Shown: positions 45,876 through 53,886 of the stretch, piece by piece
Position numbering within the stretch: position 1 is the stretch's first letter
Layout: the number at the start of each line of letters is the position of its first letter
DNA from: Prevotellaceae bacterium
GTDB taxonomy: Bacteria > Bacteroidota > Bacteroidia > Bacteroidales > Bacteroidaceae
Direction of reading: 5' to 3'
DNA length: 64,000 bases
NCBI GenBank assembly: GCA_015256945.1
Contig: JABZLB010000001.1
Span: 1 to 64,000 of the forward strand
The notes under the pieces: model-generated
Told to the model about the DNA's origin: nothing
Seen by the model: only the letters and a program-made list of their open reading frames with translations
Databases searched by the model: none
Made by a program: the position numbers and the translations under genes

Positions 45876-46514
45876 TTATTTCCTTTCAAGTTTTGATTTA
45901 AAATACCAGGAACGACAAGGTACATTCTGTCCCGGCCTTTCATACATTCGTTTTGCTTTAATGACTGTTATTGGGTTTTATCTGTTATCGCAACGCATTT
46001 TTCCGTAAGGAACGCTGCTTCGTTAGTGGTTTAAGCATGTTCTTCTCATATATCATGAGCCGTTCTCTCGCATCATTTCGTATGGGGTTACGGCTCATCA
46101 TCGGTTCAAAGAGCGGTTATACCGCTATTACCCTGCAACCATCTGCCTGTTGCCTGGAATTTGAAACGGTCTCTTCCGTCGTGACAATGAACGTTATCAT
46201 ACTGCCCTTCCCTTTTATCATACAGCAGTAATATATATGCCAAAAATACCATTTTTCTTTCTAATACGTATGCTTAGACTCCCAAAAATAACAAATATTT
46301 ACATTACGCTGCATCACCCTTTCCTTCCTACTTCTCCATCCATTTCTCTTTTTAGCTCCTGAATCGCCCCTCCATTCTTCCTTTTACCTCTTTACTCTTT
46401 TTCCTTTTTAACTTCAAATCCTTCTCCTTTACTTTTTTATTTTTTTACATTTTTACCCTTCTGCACAGCCTTTTACTTTTTTAATTTTTTACTCTTTTAC
46501 CTTTAAATACCCTT

Positions 46515-46549
46515 TTCGCCCCGTGACCTGCGCAAAGTCACGGGGCGAA
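46515..46549 (-). terminator. Terminator after the HU/smalltalk unit
   Basis: A perfect 13-bp stem (TTCGCCCCGTGAC / GTCACGGGGCGAA) with a 9-nt loop and a run of Ts after it on the minus strand, 55 bp downstream of the smalltalk stop. Confidence 0.92.
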
Positions 46550-46603
46550 GAAATTGAGGTTACGGGCTATGCCCGCTGTTGTTTCATGCAGCTAACGGCA
46601 GGC

Positions 46604-46699
46604 TTACCGGCACGACGTCAGACCGAAGGCCGCGCCAAGGGCCGTAAGAACGCTGATAAGTGTCTGCACTACAAACTTCCAGATTTCATTCTTTTTCAT
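46604..46699 (-). CDS. Smalltalk protein (31 aa)
   Basis: A 31-codon gene read directly from the minus strand: MKKNEIWKFVVQTLISVLTA then LGAAFGLTSCR, stop TAA at 46604. This is a clear member of the Bacteroidota smalltalk family, tiny membrane-spanning peptides ending TSC plus a basic residue. It starts 48 bp after the HU-related gene, the usual neighbour. The amidase gene that often follows smalltalk is absent here; a terminator follows instead. The function of the family is unknown. It is far too short for ordinary ORF calling. Confidence 0.9.
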   Translation of the reverse strand: MKKNEIWKFVVQTLISVLTALGAAFGLTSCR

Positions 46700-46746
46700 G
46701 GTATTCTATTTAAGGTTAAACATGTGTTTACTGGCTACGCGAGCTG

Positions 46747-47220
46747 TTATCCGGCCGGCTGGGCAGGCACTTTAGGCTCAGCCTTGGCCTCAACAGGCAT
46801 CTGCTTGGCCGTGATTCCTGCCAGCAACGATTTGATAAACTTGCCTGTGCGGTGTCCCTTTTCGTTGTAGCCCGTAGCCATAAACAGGCGTTCGGGAGTG
46901 TAGACAATACGGTAATTCTTAATGTTGGCCACGCTAAACTTGTCGCTCTTCTCAACAAGATGGGTGCTGATACCCACTTTAAACGCACCGATACCGTCGA
47001 GAACCACGCGCTGTGAGTTCTGAAGATGACTTTTCATCTGACGTGAAAGTTCGGTAAGAACAGCCAGAACGTCGGCATAGGTAACGGTTGTTGAATGGGA
47101 AATTTCATCGGCAAGGTTGCGGGTGCTCACCTCATCGAGAACCGTTGCACGGCCATACCACTTGCCAAAATTGTTGGTTCCCTTCATCTTGTTCTGCATA
47201 ACTCGAAATCTAATACTCAT
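46747..47220 (-). CDS. HU-related DNA-binding protein
   Basis: A 157-residue nucleoid-type protein of the HU-related group found in Bacteroidota. MSIRFRVMQNKM starts the HU-like fold, followed by the DNA-arm region (LQNSQRVVLDGIGAFKVGIS). A basic/Ala-Pro tail (KAEPKVPAQPAG) is typical of the group. The frame is open 31 codons further upstream, but the ATG at 47220 fits the family. Promoter TTG-N20-TATCTTTG at 47311-47341. It is co-transcribed with the smalltalk gene. It binds DNA by family; a specific target is unknown. Confidence 0.92.
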   Translation of the reverse strand: MSIRFRVMQNKMKGTNNFGKWYGRATVLDEVSTRNLADEISHSTTVTYADVLAVLTELSRQMKSHLQNSQRVVLDGIGAFKVGISTHLVEKSDKFSVANIKNYRIVYTPERLFMATGYNEKGHRTGKFIKSLLAGITAKQMPVEAKAEPKVPAQPAG

Positions 47221-47310
47221 TGTGTTTTTCTTTTTAATGGTTAAAAATGTGATTTTCTTAAGGTCAATCGTGTAGAAACTGGATCCATTTATTCCGCTGA
47301 ATGACTGGTG

Positions 47311-47341
47311 CAAAGATAGCGTCCATTTCGTTATGCTGCAA
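47311..47341 (-). promoter_or_regulatory. Promoter of the HU-related gene
   Basis: TATCTTTG (47311-47318 on the minus strand) with TTG 20 bp upstream, an excellent consensus match; the leader is about 85 nt. Confidence 0.75.
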
Positions 47342-47581
47342 CACCATGCTGCGTACCTTTTTGTAAAAAAAGCACAGAAGCTGCATCCTGACGTTCATCT
47401 TCGCCTCCCTCAAACCTGTTTTGTGCCCGTCTGGTCGCCACCGCCCCTTATACCTTATTATATTATAGCAACGAAAAACCTCTCTCCTCGTCCTGTCCTT
47501 ACCCCAGCATAAACTGAGGCGCACCGCCTCAACAAATTGCGCAACTGAAAAAATGTAAACGCCTTTACTACCTGAAAACAA

Positions 47582-47611
47582 GGGGCGCACCGCTTTTCTG
47601 CGATGCGCCCC
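47582..47611 (-). terminator. Terminator after the FecR gene
   Basis: An 8-bp GC stem (GGGGCGCA / TGCGCCCC) with a 14-nt partly paired loop, followed on the minus strand by TTGTTTTC. It lies 25 bp after the natural end of the FecR frame (47636), not after its premature stop. Confidence 0.75.
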
Positions 47612-47635
47612 CGTAAACAGGGTCTGCCCTGTGCG

Positions 47636-48658
47636 CTAATAAATAATAATGGTATGGCCTTCTATGCGATAACGTATGCCGCCCGTCATGGCCAGAGTAC
47701 GCATAATTGTAGCCGGACTGTCGCTCAGAGCGAACGACCCGTAGAAGCGTTTTGTGCGCAAACCGTCGTTTTCTATCACCACGTTTACACCGTGCGTGCG
47801 CTCCATATCTTTCGCAATATCGGTTAAAAGCTTCTCATCAAAGAACAGCTATCCATGCGTCCAGCGTGCCACACGCGCCGTATCGACGGCCGTTATACGG
47901 GCCGTACCCGCAGGCTTATTATAAACAAAGCTCTGTCCCGGCGTCAGTGCCGCCATCTGGCGATGACTGTTTACGTCGTCGATGGCCACCGAACCGCGCA
48001 GCAATACCACCGCAGCCTCATCGTCGTTACGATAGTTACGGAAGTTGAATTTCGTGCCGGTTACGCGCACTTCAAAGTCGTTCGACTTCACGATAAAAGG
48101 CTTACCGCCATCATGATGCACGCTAAAGAGGGCCTCTCCTTCGAGCGAAACCAATCGGTTATCGGAGCCGAAGTTCTGGCCATACGTAAGTTTTGAACCG
48201 GCATTGAGGCGCACCTCACTGCTGTCAGGGAGCAAAACTACGGTCTGCGAGCCTTGTGGTGCACTCACAATAATATGTCCTTCTCTGCCTCCACGCCCCA
48301 TATAGCCGCCGGTCCATGCCGCAACAGCCGTTACAACAAGGGCGGCAACCACAGCGGCAACCTTCATGAGCCTGTGCCTCAACAATGGTTTTTCTGCCAC
48401 TAAATGCGGTCTTCTCCCGAGCTTCGCCACGTTAAGCTTGAACGCTTCAAAGGCAGCCTCGCTGTCGTAGCTGTCTTTTTGTGCGGCTGTTACCGAGAAC
48501 CATATCTCTCTGAGCTGTGTAAACAGGGCCTCATTATCGGCCGATTGCCTGCGCCAGGCGTCGATGTCGTCAGCCTGTTGCGGCGTGGCAGCACCCGTAA
48601 GATAGTCAACAATATCGTCGAGCATAACCGAAAGCTTATCTTGTTCTGAAAGTAACAT
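47636..48658 (-). pseudogene. FecR-family anti-sigma factor, interrupted by an in-frame TAG
   Basis: Inner-membrane regulator that holds an ECF sigma factor and relays a signal from a TonB receptor. Codons 1-270 (48658-47852) encode the cytoplasmic helices (KLSVMLDDIVDYLTG), a membrane helix (KVAAVVAALVVTAVAAWTGG near 110) and the FecR periplasmic domain (DSSEVRLNAGSKLTYGQNFG, VRVTGTKFNFRNY). After WTHG comes TAG (47849-47851). Translation in the same frame resumes for 70 codons: LFFDEKLLTDIAKDMERTHG, then VVIENDGLRTKRFYGSF and a normal stop at 47636. That is the conserved DUF4974 C-terminal domain, so one codon change splits a 340-codon gene. It could be a recent nonsense mutation, a sequencing error, or readthrough. 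Confidence 0.9.
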
Positions 48659-48786
48659 GAAAGGAAAAGTAAAAAATTAAAGAATTAAAAAATTAAAAAA
48701 AGGGGGAGTTGAAAATTAAAAAAATAAAAGGGTAAAAAAGTAAAGGAGTGAGTGTTAAAGGGAAAAAAGTAAAAAGGGAAAAAAGT

Positions 48787-49671
48787 AAAAAGGAGGGAAT
48801 GAAAAGGAAAAAGAGAGGCGCAAAGGGCGAGAACTAAGAAAATAAAAGGACAGTTATGCAACGACAGCCGGCTTACACTAACTGTTTTTTGTGCACAAGG
48901 AGACTGGGAATGCTGAGTTGTGACAAGTCTTAAGTATTGTTTCACAACGCTGGCAAAACCGTTTGGGGTGACGTTTACCATACGCCCGATACACCATAGG
49001 TTCTGTTTGGCAAAGCCAATGGGCTGTGACGGAGCAAAGGAAACAACATTGATCATGCAACATAATTTCCGTGTCGCCATGCCAAAGAATCCGTTTGGGA
49101 TGGAATTTGCTATACGCCCGATACACCATAAGTTCTGTTTGGCAAAACCAAAGAACAGTGACGGAGCAGAGGGAACAACATTGCTCATGCAACATAATAC
49201 CCGTGTCGCCATGCCAAAGAACCCGTTTGGGATGGAATTTGCCATACGCCCGATGCACCGCAAGTTCTGTTTTGTAAAGCCAATGGGCAGTAGCGGAGCA
49301 AAGAAAACAACATTGTTCATGCAACATAATACCCATTCGGCAAACCCAAAGAACAGTAGCGGAGCAAAGGAAACGGCGGCATCTATGCCCTTCCACTCCT
49401 GCTTCGCAGCTCCTTTTAATATAACTTCCCTGCACCTCATTTCTATCAGCCAGTATCTTTTTTGATGAAAATTGCAAATATCCTAATATGAAACACACCG
49501 AACACAATAACGAAGCAGACCCCATTGCCTTGAAAATTGCAGACATCCCTGTATGAAATACACAGTCCCCGAGCTTTCATCCAACAGAGCTTAACCCTGA
49601 ACAGCCGCCTCAATACCTCCGCATCCTATCCTCTTATCCTCCTGCACTACCCTTTAATTCCTTTCATCTTC
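48787..49671. repeat. Direct duplication copy A (885 bp) between sigma and FecR genes
   Basis: Copy A of a duplicated block; copy B is 50791-51477. Both start AAAAAGGAGGGAATGAAAAG and end CTTTCATCTTC, and the last ~230 bp are almost identical, so the event is recent. Copy A holds three 132-bp tandem units starting at 48959, 49091 and 49223 plus a partial fourth; copy B has fewer. Both strands stay open in long frames because the period is a multiple of three, so coding is not proven: the plus strand would give repeats of RPIHHKFCLAKP and LMQHN, the minus strand IMLHEQCCFLCS. It separates the ECF sigma gene from its FecR partner. The rest of 48659-49813 is AT-rich GTAAAAA tracts. Confidence 0.9.
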
Positions 49672-49813
49672 TATCTCCTACCCCTTTCATTCTTCAATCC
49701 TTTTCATTCTTTATTTTTTATTTTTTTACCTTTAATTACTGTCTTTTACTTTTTTAATTCTTTACTTTTTTACCTTTAATCTCCCCTTTTTACTTTTTTA
49801 CTCTTTTACTTTT

Positions 49814-50371
49814 TTACTTTTCAACCGTGTATTCCTGCAATTCTCGTCGCATGATAACGAGCGACTGCTTGATATGATATTTCACTGTGTTGACCGAAAT
49901 ACCCAGTTCGCCGGCTATCTCCGTATAAGACATGTCGTGGAATCGACTCATCATGAACACGCGACGCGACTCTAAAGGTATTGCCTTCACAGCCTCCTGT
50001 ATTTTGTTCTCCAGCTCCTTTTCGAGCAGACTACCCGGCAACGACTTTCCCACATAAAGCTCGTGGAGCGACCTTTCAATATATTCGGAGGCGGCAAACT
50101 CACGCTGGTGATACTGCGATTTGATATAATCGAGGCACGCGTTGCGCACGCTCCTTATCAGATACATGCGCAGCGAACGGTCAATCTGCACACGCTGACG
50201 GTCGGACCACAGCCGCACGATGACGTCGCCAACCAACGATTCGGCCATAAAGCTGTCGCCAACGTAGTTCTGAGCCACGCTACACAGCACGCCATAATGC
50301 CGTTCGTAAAGCATTTTGAAAGCTTCCTCCCGCCCTTGTCGTATGCCTTTCAGCAGTTCTTTATCATCCAT
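49814..50371 (-). CDS. ECF RNA polymerase sigma factor (FecI/RpoE type)
   Basis: Cytoplasmic sigma-70 family factor, 185 residues, of the FecI-like group that Bacteroidota pair with FecR to switch on SusC/SusD operons. Region 2 covers about 20-95 (AFKMLYERHYGVLCSVAQNY, SLRMYLIRSVRNACLDYIKS). Region 4 covers about 125-180 (AIPLESRRVFMMSRFHDMSY, AGELGISVNTVKYHIKQSL, a helix-turn-helix). The stop TAA is the first repeat of an AT-rich GTAAAAA tract. A TACCTTTG -7 element lies at 50435-50442. Unlike typical loci, the FecR gene is 1.15 kb away across a duplicated block, and no SusC gene follows. Confidence 0.95.
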   Translation of the reverse strand: MDDKELLKGIRQGREEAFKMLYERHYGVLCSVAQNYVGDSFMAESLVGDVIVRLWSDRQRVQIDRSLRMYLIRSVRNACLDYIKSQYHQREFAASEYIERSLHELYVGKSLPGSLLEKELENKIQEAVKAIPLESRRVFMMSRFHDMSYTEIAGELGISVNTVKYHIKQSLVIMRRELQEYTVEK

Positions 50372-50434
50372 TGTTTACGATAGTATGATGCTGCGCCAGC
50401 CTCGTGACGCCGCCACAGAGAGATCGTTACGACG

Positions 50435-50442
50435 CAAAGGTA
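50435..50442 (-). promoter_or_regulatory. -7 element of the sigma factor gene
   Basis: TACCTTTG on the minus strand 64 bp upstream of the ATG. A second TACCTTTG at 50567-50574 lies between this and copy B of the duplication. The rest of 50372-50790 has AT-rich GTAAAAA tracts and no gene. Confidence 0.5.
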
Positions 50443-50574
50443 TACACCGCACTGCATGTCTGCTAACGGTTTAAGGCTGACGGGTGGACGGTATACACCT
50501 ATAAAGACGATTTTTCTCTCCCTTAGGGTAGTATCTTACCAATGACTCACATAAGCCATCTCAATACAAAGGTA

Positions 50575-50795
50575 GGAAATAAAAGTAAAAAAGTAAAGAA
50601 TTAAAAAATTAAAAAGGGGAGAGTCGAAAAGTAAAAAAGTAAAAGAGTAAAAAAGTAAAAAGCTACGCCTAAAAGTAAAAAAGTAAAGAAGTAAAAAAGT
50701 AAAAAGGAGAGATTAAAAGTAAAAAAGTAAAGAATTAAAAAAGTAAAAAGGAGAGAGTCGAAAAGTAAAAAGGTAAAGAAGTAAAAAATTAAAAA
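50575..50795 (+). repeat. AT-rich GTAAAAA tract
   Basis: About 220 bp of near-tandem AAAAGTAAAAAAGTAAAGAA words with little else. The same type of tract lies at 10310-10393, 33110-33290, 34740-34780, 37820-37860, 38150-38190, 46370-46510, 48660-48800, 49680-49825, 51480-51730 and 62525-62575 (some in reverse orientation). It is intergenic, and in several places it overlaps the stop codon. Confidence 0.8.
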
Positions 50796-51477
50796 GGAGG
50801 GAATGAAAAGGAAAAAGAGAGGCGCAAAGGACGAGAACTAAGAAAATAAAAGGACAGTTATGCAACGACAGTTGGCTTACGCTAACTGTTTTTTGTGCAC
50901 AAGGAGACTGGAAATGCAGAGTTATGACAAGCCGTAAGTATTGTTTCACAACGCTGGCAAAACCGTTTGGGGTGGCGTTTGCCATACGCCCGATACCCCG
51001 TAAGTTCTGTTTTGCAAAGCCAATGGGCTGTGACGGAGCAAAGAAAACAACGTTGTTCATGCAACATAATTTCCATGTCGCCATGCCAAAGAAACCGTTT
51101 GGGGTGGCATTTACCATACGCCCGATGCACCATAAGTTCTGTTTTGCAAAGCTAATAGGCAGTAGCGGAGCAAAGGAAACGGCGGCAGCTATGCCCTTCC
51201 ACTCCTGCTTCGCAGCTCCTTTTAATATAATTTCCCTGCACCTCATTTCTATCAGCCAGTATTTTTTTTGATGAAAATTGCAAATATCCTAATATGAAAC
51301 ACACCGAACACAATAACGAAGCAGACCCCATTGCCTTGAAAATTGCAGACATCCCTGTATGAAATACACAGTCCCCGAGCTTTCATCCAACAGAGCTTAA
51401 CCCTGAACAGCCGCCTCAATACCTCCGCATCCTATCCTCTTATCCTCCTGCACTACCCTTTAATTCCTTTCATCTTC
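50791..51477. repeat. Direct duplication copy B (687 bp) upstream of the sigma gene
   Basis: Second copy of the block described at 48787-49671, in the same orientation, with 132-bp units starting at 50963 and 51095 (the second partial). It is 198 bp (1.5 units) shorter than copy A. Together the copies bracket the sigma gene and its promoter as ~0.7-0.9 kb direct repeats. From 51478 to 51719 only AT-rich tracts are seen. Confidence 0.9.
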
Positions 51478-51719
51478 AACCTCCTTTCCCTTTACTTCTT
51501 TACCTTTAACTCCCCCCTTTTTTCTCTTTTACTTCTTTAATCTTTTACCCTTAAGCGCAGCTTTTTAATTCTTTATTTTTCTATTTTTTTACTCTTAAGC
51601 GTAGCTTTTTACTCTTTTAATTCTTTAATTTTTTACCCTTAAGCGTAGCTTTTTAATTCTTTATTTTTTTAATTCTTTACCCTTACCCTCCCTTTTTACT
51701 TTTTTACTTTTTTAATTTT

Positions 51720-52058
51720 TTACTTTTCAACCATGTACTTCCGCATCATGCTGTGCTCAGGGAGCCTCCTGTTACGTACATCCCATACGGCCTGCGTGAG
51801 CCTTTTTGGGCACGTTCGTCCTACGGTGGCGAATACCTTTTCGGCTATTGCCTTCCTCGTCATGAGCTTACCGCCCTTGCCTGTAATCACACGCATGGCC
51901 CATACACAGTCTATAAGGTCTATCAAATCGTTCTGACTCCTGTCCCATGTCACCGACCCTGCCGGCTGATTAAGGAGCCATTGTACATCATCGGCCATAC
52001 ATTTCATGGCCTTTTCGCGCCTGCGGCGCCGTTCCTGACAAGCTAAAAATTCATCCAT
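51720..52058 (-). CDS. Unknown protein, paralogue of the gene upstream
   Basis: A 112-residue soluble protein (MDEFLACQERRRRREK start, basic N-terminus). The core NDLIDLIDCVWAMRVITGKG then RKAIAEKVFATVGRTCPKRL aligns with the product of the next gene upstream (DQLMEVAHVLARMRRIQDPA, then TRLCRNLHRRCPQNIYAVAR), so they are paralogues. The scheme (Leu-rich helix, then a basic helix-turn-helix-like segment) distantly recalls DNA-binding accessory proteins of Bacteroidota mobile elements such as RteC; this is a guess. The ATG at 52058 overlaps the upstream stop by 8 bp, indicating translational coupling. The frame ends VEK-TAA inside an AT-rich tract. Confidence 0.65.
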   Translation of the reverse strand: MDEFLACQERRRRREKAMKCMADDVQWLLNQPAGSVTWDRSQNDLIDLIDCVWAMRVITGKGGKLMTRKAIAEKVFATVGRTCPKRLTQAVWDVRNRRLPEHSMMRKYMVEK

Positions 52059-52521
52059 TGTAGTTTCCTCCGTCAAAAACGCCACGGTAACTGTCGAGCC
52101 GCGGCAGCGAAATAGGTTCTACCGTATCAACAAACGACGACAGACTTACGCCGCCCTCCAGCCTCAACCGCGTGTAATAAGTTACCACATCGGGACGTTT
52201 CGACCGCAGGCTCTGCCTTGCAACGGCATAGATATTCTGCGGACAGCGGCGGTGCAGATTGCGGCAAAGCCTCGTCGCTATGGCGCGCATGGTCATCGGG
52301 CGTCCCGTTGCCGGGTCCTGAATACGGCGCATACGGGCCAGAACATGAGCCACCTCCATGAGCTGATCAACGCTGTCGTTCCAGCGGGGATAGCGTCCGG
52401 GCTGCTCCTCCCAACTGATAATCTCGCCGAAAAAGCTCAGCATGTGATACTCGGTATTCCATAAATCCTCACACACAATTGGCATTTTTACATACCACTC
52501 ATCTTTTAAAATCTTCTTCAT
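52051..52521 (-). CDS. Unknown protein with shared helical DNA-binding-like core
   Basis: A 156-residue soluble protein (MKKILKDEWYVKMPIVCEDL). The core (about 50-115) is shared with the overlapping downstream paralogue; a C-terminal extension TYYTRLRLEGGVSLSSFVD is unique to this one. It contains RPMTMRAIATRLCRNLHRRC, a basic helix pattern. I recognise no named family. The ATG at 52521 is used because MKKILKDE gives a natural start; four further codons are open upstream. It lies 34 bp after a 56-residue peptide gene and shares its promoter at 52762. Confidence 0.65.
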   Translation of the reverse strand: MKKILKDEWYVKMPIVCEDLWNTEYHMLSFFGEIISWEEQPGRYPRWNDSVDQLMEVAHVLARMRRIQDPATGRPMTMRAIATRLCRNLHRRCPQNIYAVARQSLRSKRPDVVTYYTRLRLEGGVSLSSFVDTVEPISLPRLDSYRGVFDGGNYNG

Positions 52522-52555
52522 GTTACAGTTTGTCAAAGGGTTAAATTATTAATTA

Positions 52556-52726
52556 TTAAGTTATCACACCGCCGTCACCACCCCACTGCGATTTACGGTT
52601 ACTGCCCTCGCGTTCTCCTTTCCGTGCCTCAATGCCGTACGAACCGGCACCGGCCGACGGCAGAACCGTATCTCTTCGTTGTTCAGCGTGCAGGCTGATG
52701 CTTGTTTGTTTGTTTAAAAGTTTCAT
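52556..52726 (-). CDS. Small peptide (56 aa) leading the three-gene operon
   Basis: A 56-codon frame, ATG at 52726: MKLLNKQTSISLHAEQRRDT, then VLPSAGAGSYGIEARKGERE, then SNRKSQWGGDGGVIT. It lies 36 bp downstream of a strong promoter (TTTG-N20-TATTTTTG at 52762-52793) and 34 bp before the next gene. It has no signal peptide or known motif, although its Gly-Ala-Gly turn and Trp-Gly-Gly end recall the small peptides at 8970 and 23197. It is plausible as a real leader gene but too short to be sure. Confidence 0.45.
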   Translation of the reverse strand: MKLLNKQTSISLHAEQRRDTVLPSAGAGSYGIEARKGEREGSNRKSQWGGDGGVIT

Positions 52727-52761
52727 CGTCTGTCGTCCATTGTGGACTTCGCTCCTGCACA

Positions 52762-52793
52762 CAAAAATAAATTGTCACGCTGAAACCTTCAAA
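52762..52793 (-). promoter_or_regulatory. Promoter of the 52.7-51.7 kb operon
   Basis: TTTG (52790-52793 on the minus strand), 20 bp, then TATTTTTG (52762-52769): an exact fit to the Bacteroidota consensus spacing. Confidence 0.7.
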
Positions 52794-53109
52794 ATCAACC
52801 CCTCTTTTTTACCAATGTTTAACTATCGGTGAAATGACACTTCGCACTTTCGCGATTTTTATATACATTTTTTTCGCCACAAAGCAGGTCTGCCACTTAT
52901 GCCGATGCACCGCCGGCGCAGCTCCGTGCGACCCTGTTTCCACCTTTTCCCTGTCCTGTCTCCACCTCCTTCATGCTCCGTTTCCACCTCTTTTATACTT
53001 CGCTACCGCCCCCTTCCTGCCTGCGTCATCGCCTTTTTCCTGCCTGCATTGCGACGTAAACTAATCCCGTTTTTGTCGCACAAGGTCTGCCTCTGCGCGC
53101 AAAACATCA

Positions 53110-53196
53110 TTGTACGGCGGCCGTCAGCAGCGCTGCCGACGGCCGTCACACCCTGCGTACGGCGACCGTCATCCATGCTGCCGACGGCCGCCGCAC
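53110..53196. repeat. Double-palindrome element, copy 4
   Basis: Best-conserved copy of the ~86-bp family: TGTACGGCGGCCGTCAGCAG start, two stem-loops 46 bp apart, ending GACGGCCGCCGCACA. It lies between the divergent peptide operon and tRNA-Leu, 5' of both. The gap 52794-53407 otherwise holds AT-rich sequence and no gene. Confidence 0.85.
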
Positions 53197-53407
53197 ACTC
53201 AGCGTTACATGCACAACCGGTGACAACGGGCACGCAAACGCCGCAACAATACGCCGCAAACCGCCAGCTCTTATACGCTGCACCATCAGCAATATTTTTG
53301 ACAATTACCCACCACCACACGCAACGGAAAACAGCACAAAAGGCCCTTTCAGCACATTTTTGCATAAAAAAGCGAATATTCCACACCGTCGTTTCATTTT
53401 ATTTGCG

Positions 53408-53415
53408 TACCTTTG
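53408..53415 (+). promoter_or_regulatory. -7 element of the tRNA-Leu gene
   Basis: TACCTTTG ends 11 bp before the mature 5' end of the tRNA, the expected place for a stable-RNA promoter. Confidence 0.6.
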
Positions 53416-53426
53416 CACCCACTATT

Positions 53427-53508
53427 GCGCCTGTGGCGGAACTGGTAGACGCGCTAGACTTAGGATCTAGTTTCTCGCGAAGTGCAGGTTCGATTCCTGT
53501 CAGGCGCA
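53427..53508 (+). tRNA. tRNA-Leu (anticodon TAG)
   Basis: An 82-nt cloverleaf: acceptor GCGCCTG pairs with CAGGCGC, discriminator A follows. The D-arm has GGTAGACGC, the anticodon stem CTAGA/TCTAG encloses the loop CTTAGGA (anticodon TAG), a short variable arm follows, and the T-arm is GCAGGTTCGATTCCTGT. It reads CTA and, by wobble, other CTN codons. The 3' CCA is not encoded. A strong terminator hairpin follows at 53523-53567. Confidence 0.98.
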
Positions 53509-53522
53509 CACATACAGGCATC

Positions 53523-53567
53523 ATGTACGAGCTGCAAAGGCACCGAAAGGTGCCGCAGCTCGTACAT
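53523..53567 (+). terminator. Terminator of tRNA-Leu
   Basis: A long stem-loop: outer stem ATGTACGAGCTGC / GCAGCTCGTACAT and inner stem GGCACC / GGTGCC, then TTTGTTTTT. The gap 53568-53886 otherwise contains only the next terminator. Confidence 0.92.
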
Positions 53568-53794
53568 TTGTTTTTATAAACAGCTGCAAACCTCACGCAC
53601 AGCAAACGTTAAGCCATACGGTTTACACGCTTTCCAGGTATCCTGACCCGTGCTGAACACGTACTTCACCCACAGAAAAGGGGTGCAAAACTAAAAAACA
53701 GGGATACTGCAAACGCAATGAACCACGCTTGCGTCCATCAGAAAACACAACAAAATTTACACCTCTGCCAAGCCTATTTCAACAAAAAACAAAA

Positions 53795-53818
53795 GGGGCC
53801 GGCGTGTAAGCCAGCCCC
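53795..53818 (-). terminator. Terminator of the small membrane protein gene
   Basis: On the minus strand GGGGCTGGC / GCCGGCCCC with a 6-nt loop is followed by TTTTGTTTTTTG, 69 bp downstream of the stop. Confidence 0.85.
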
Positions 53819-53886
53819 CACAATGCTAATGAAAACATGGATGAGCAACATACGCTGCTGTCCAATAGGGTATTATTGCTACAAAA

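Noticed and set aside
48959..49420. CRISPR array
   Set aside because: Units are 132 bp with divergent interiors, without short identical repeats and unique spacers, and no cas genes are present.
48920..49465. Plus-strand 181-residue and minus-strand 222-residue frames in the tandem repeat
   Set aside because: Both strands are open because the repeat period is 132 bp; neither frame has independent support, so the region is given as a repeat.
48787..51477. Insertion sequence as the cause of the duplicated blocks
   Set aside because: No transposase frame or terminal inverted repeats were found at the block edges.
52899..53579. 226-codon plus-strand frame across the double-palindrome and tRNA-Leu
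   Set aside because: It runs through a tRNA gene and repeat DNA and has no recognisable domain.
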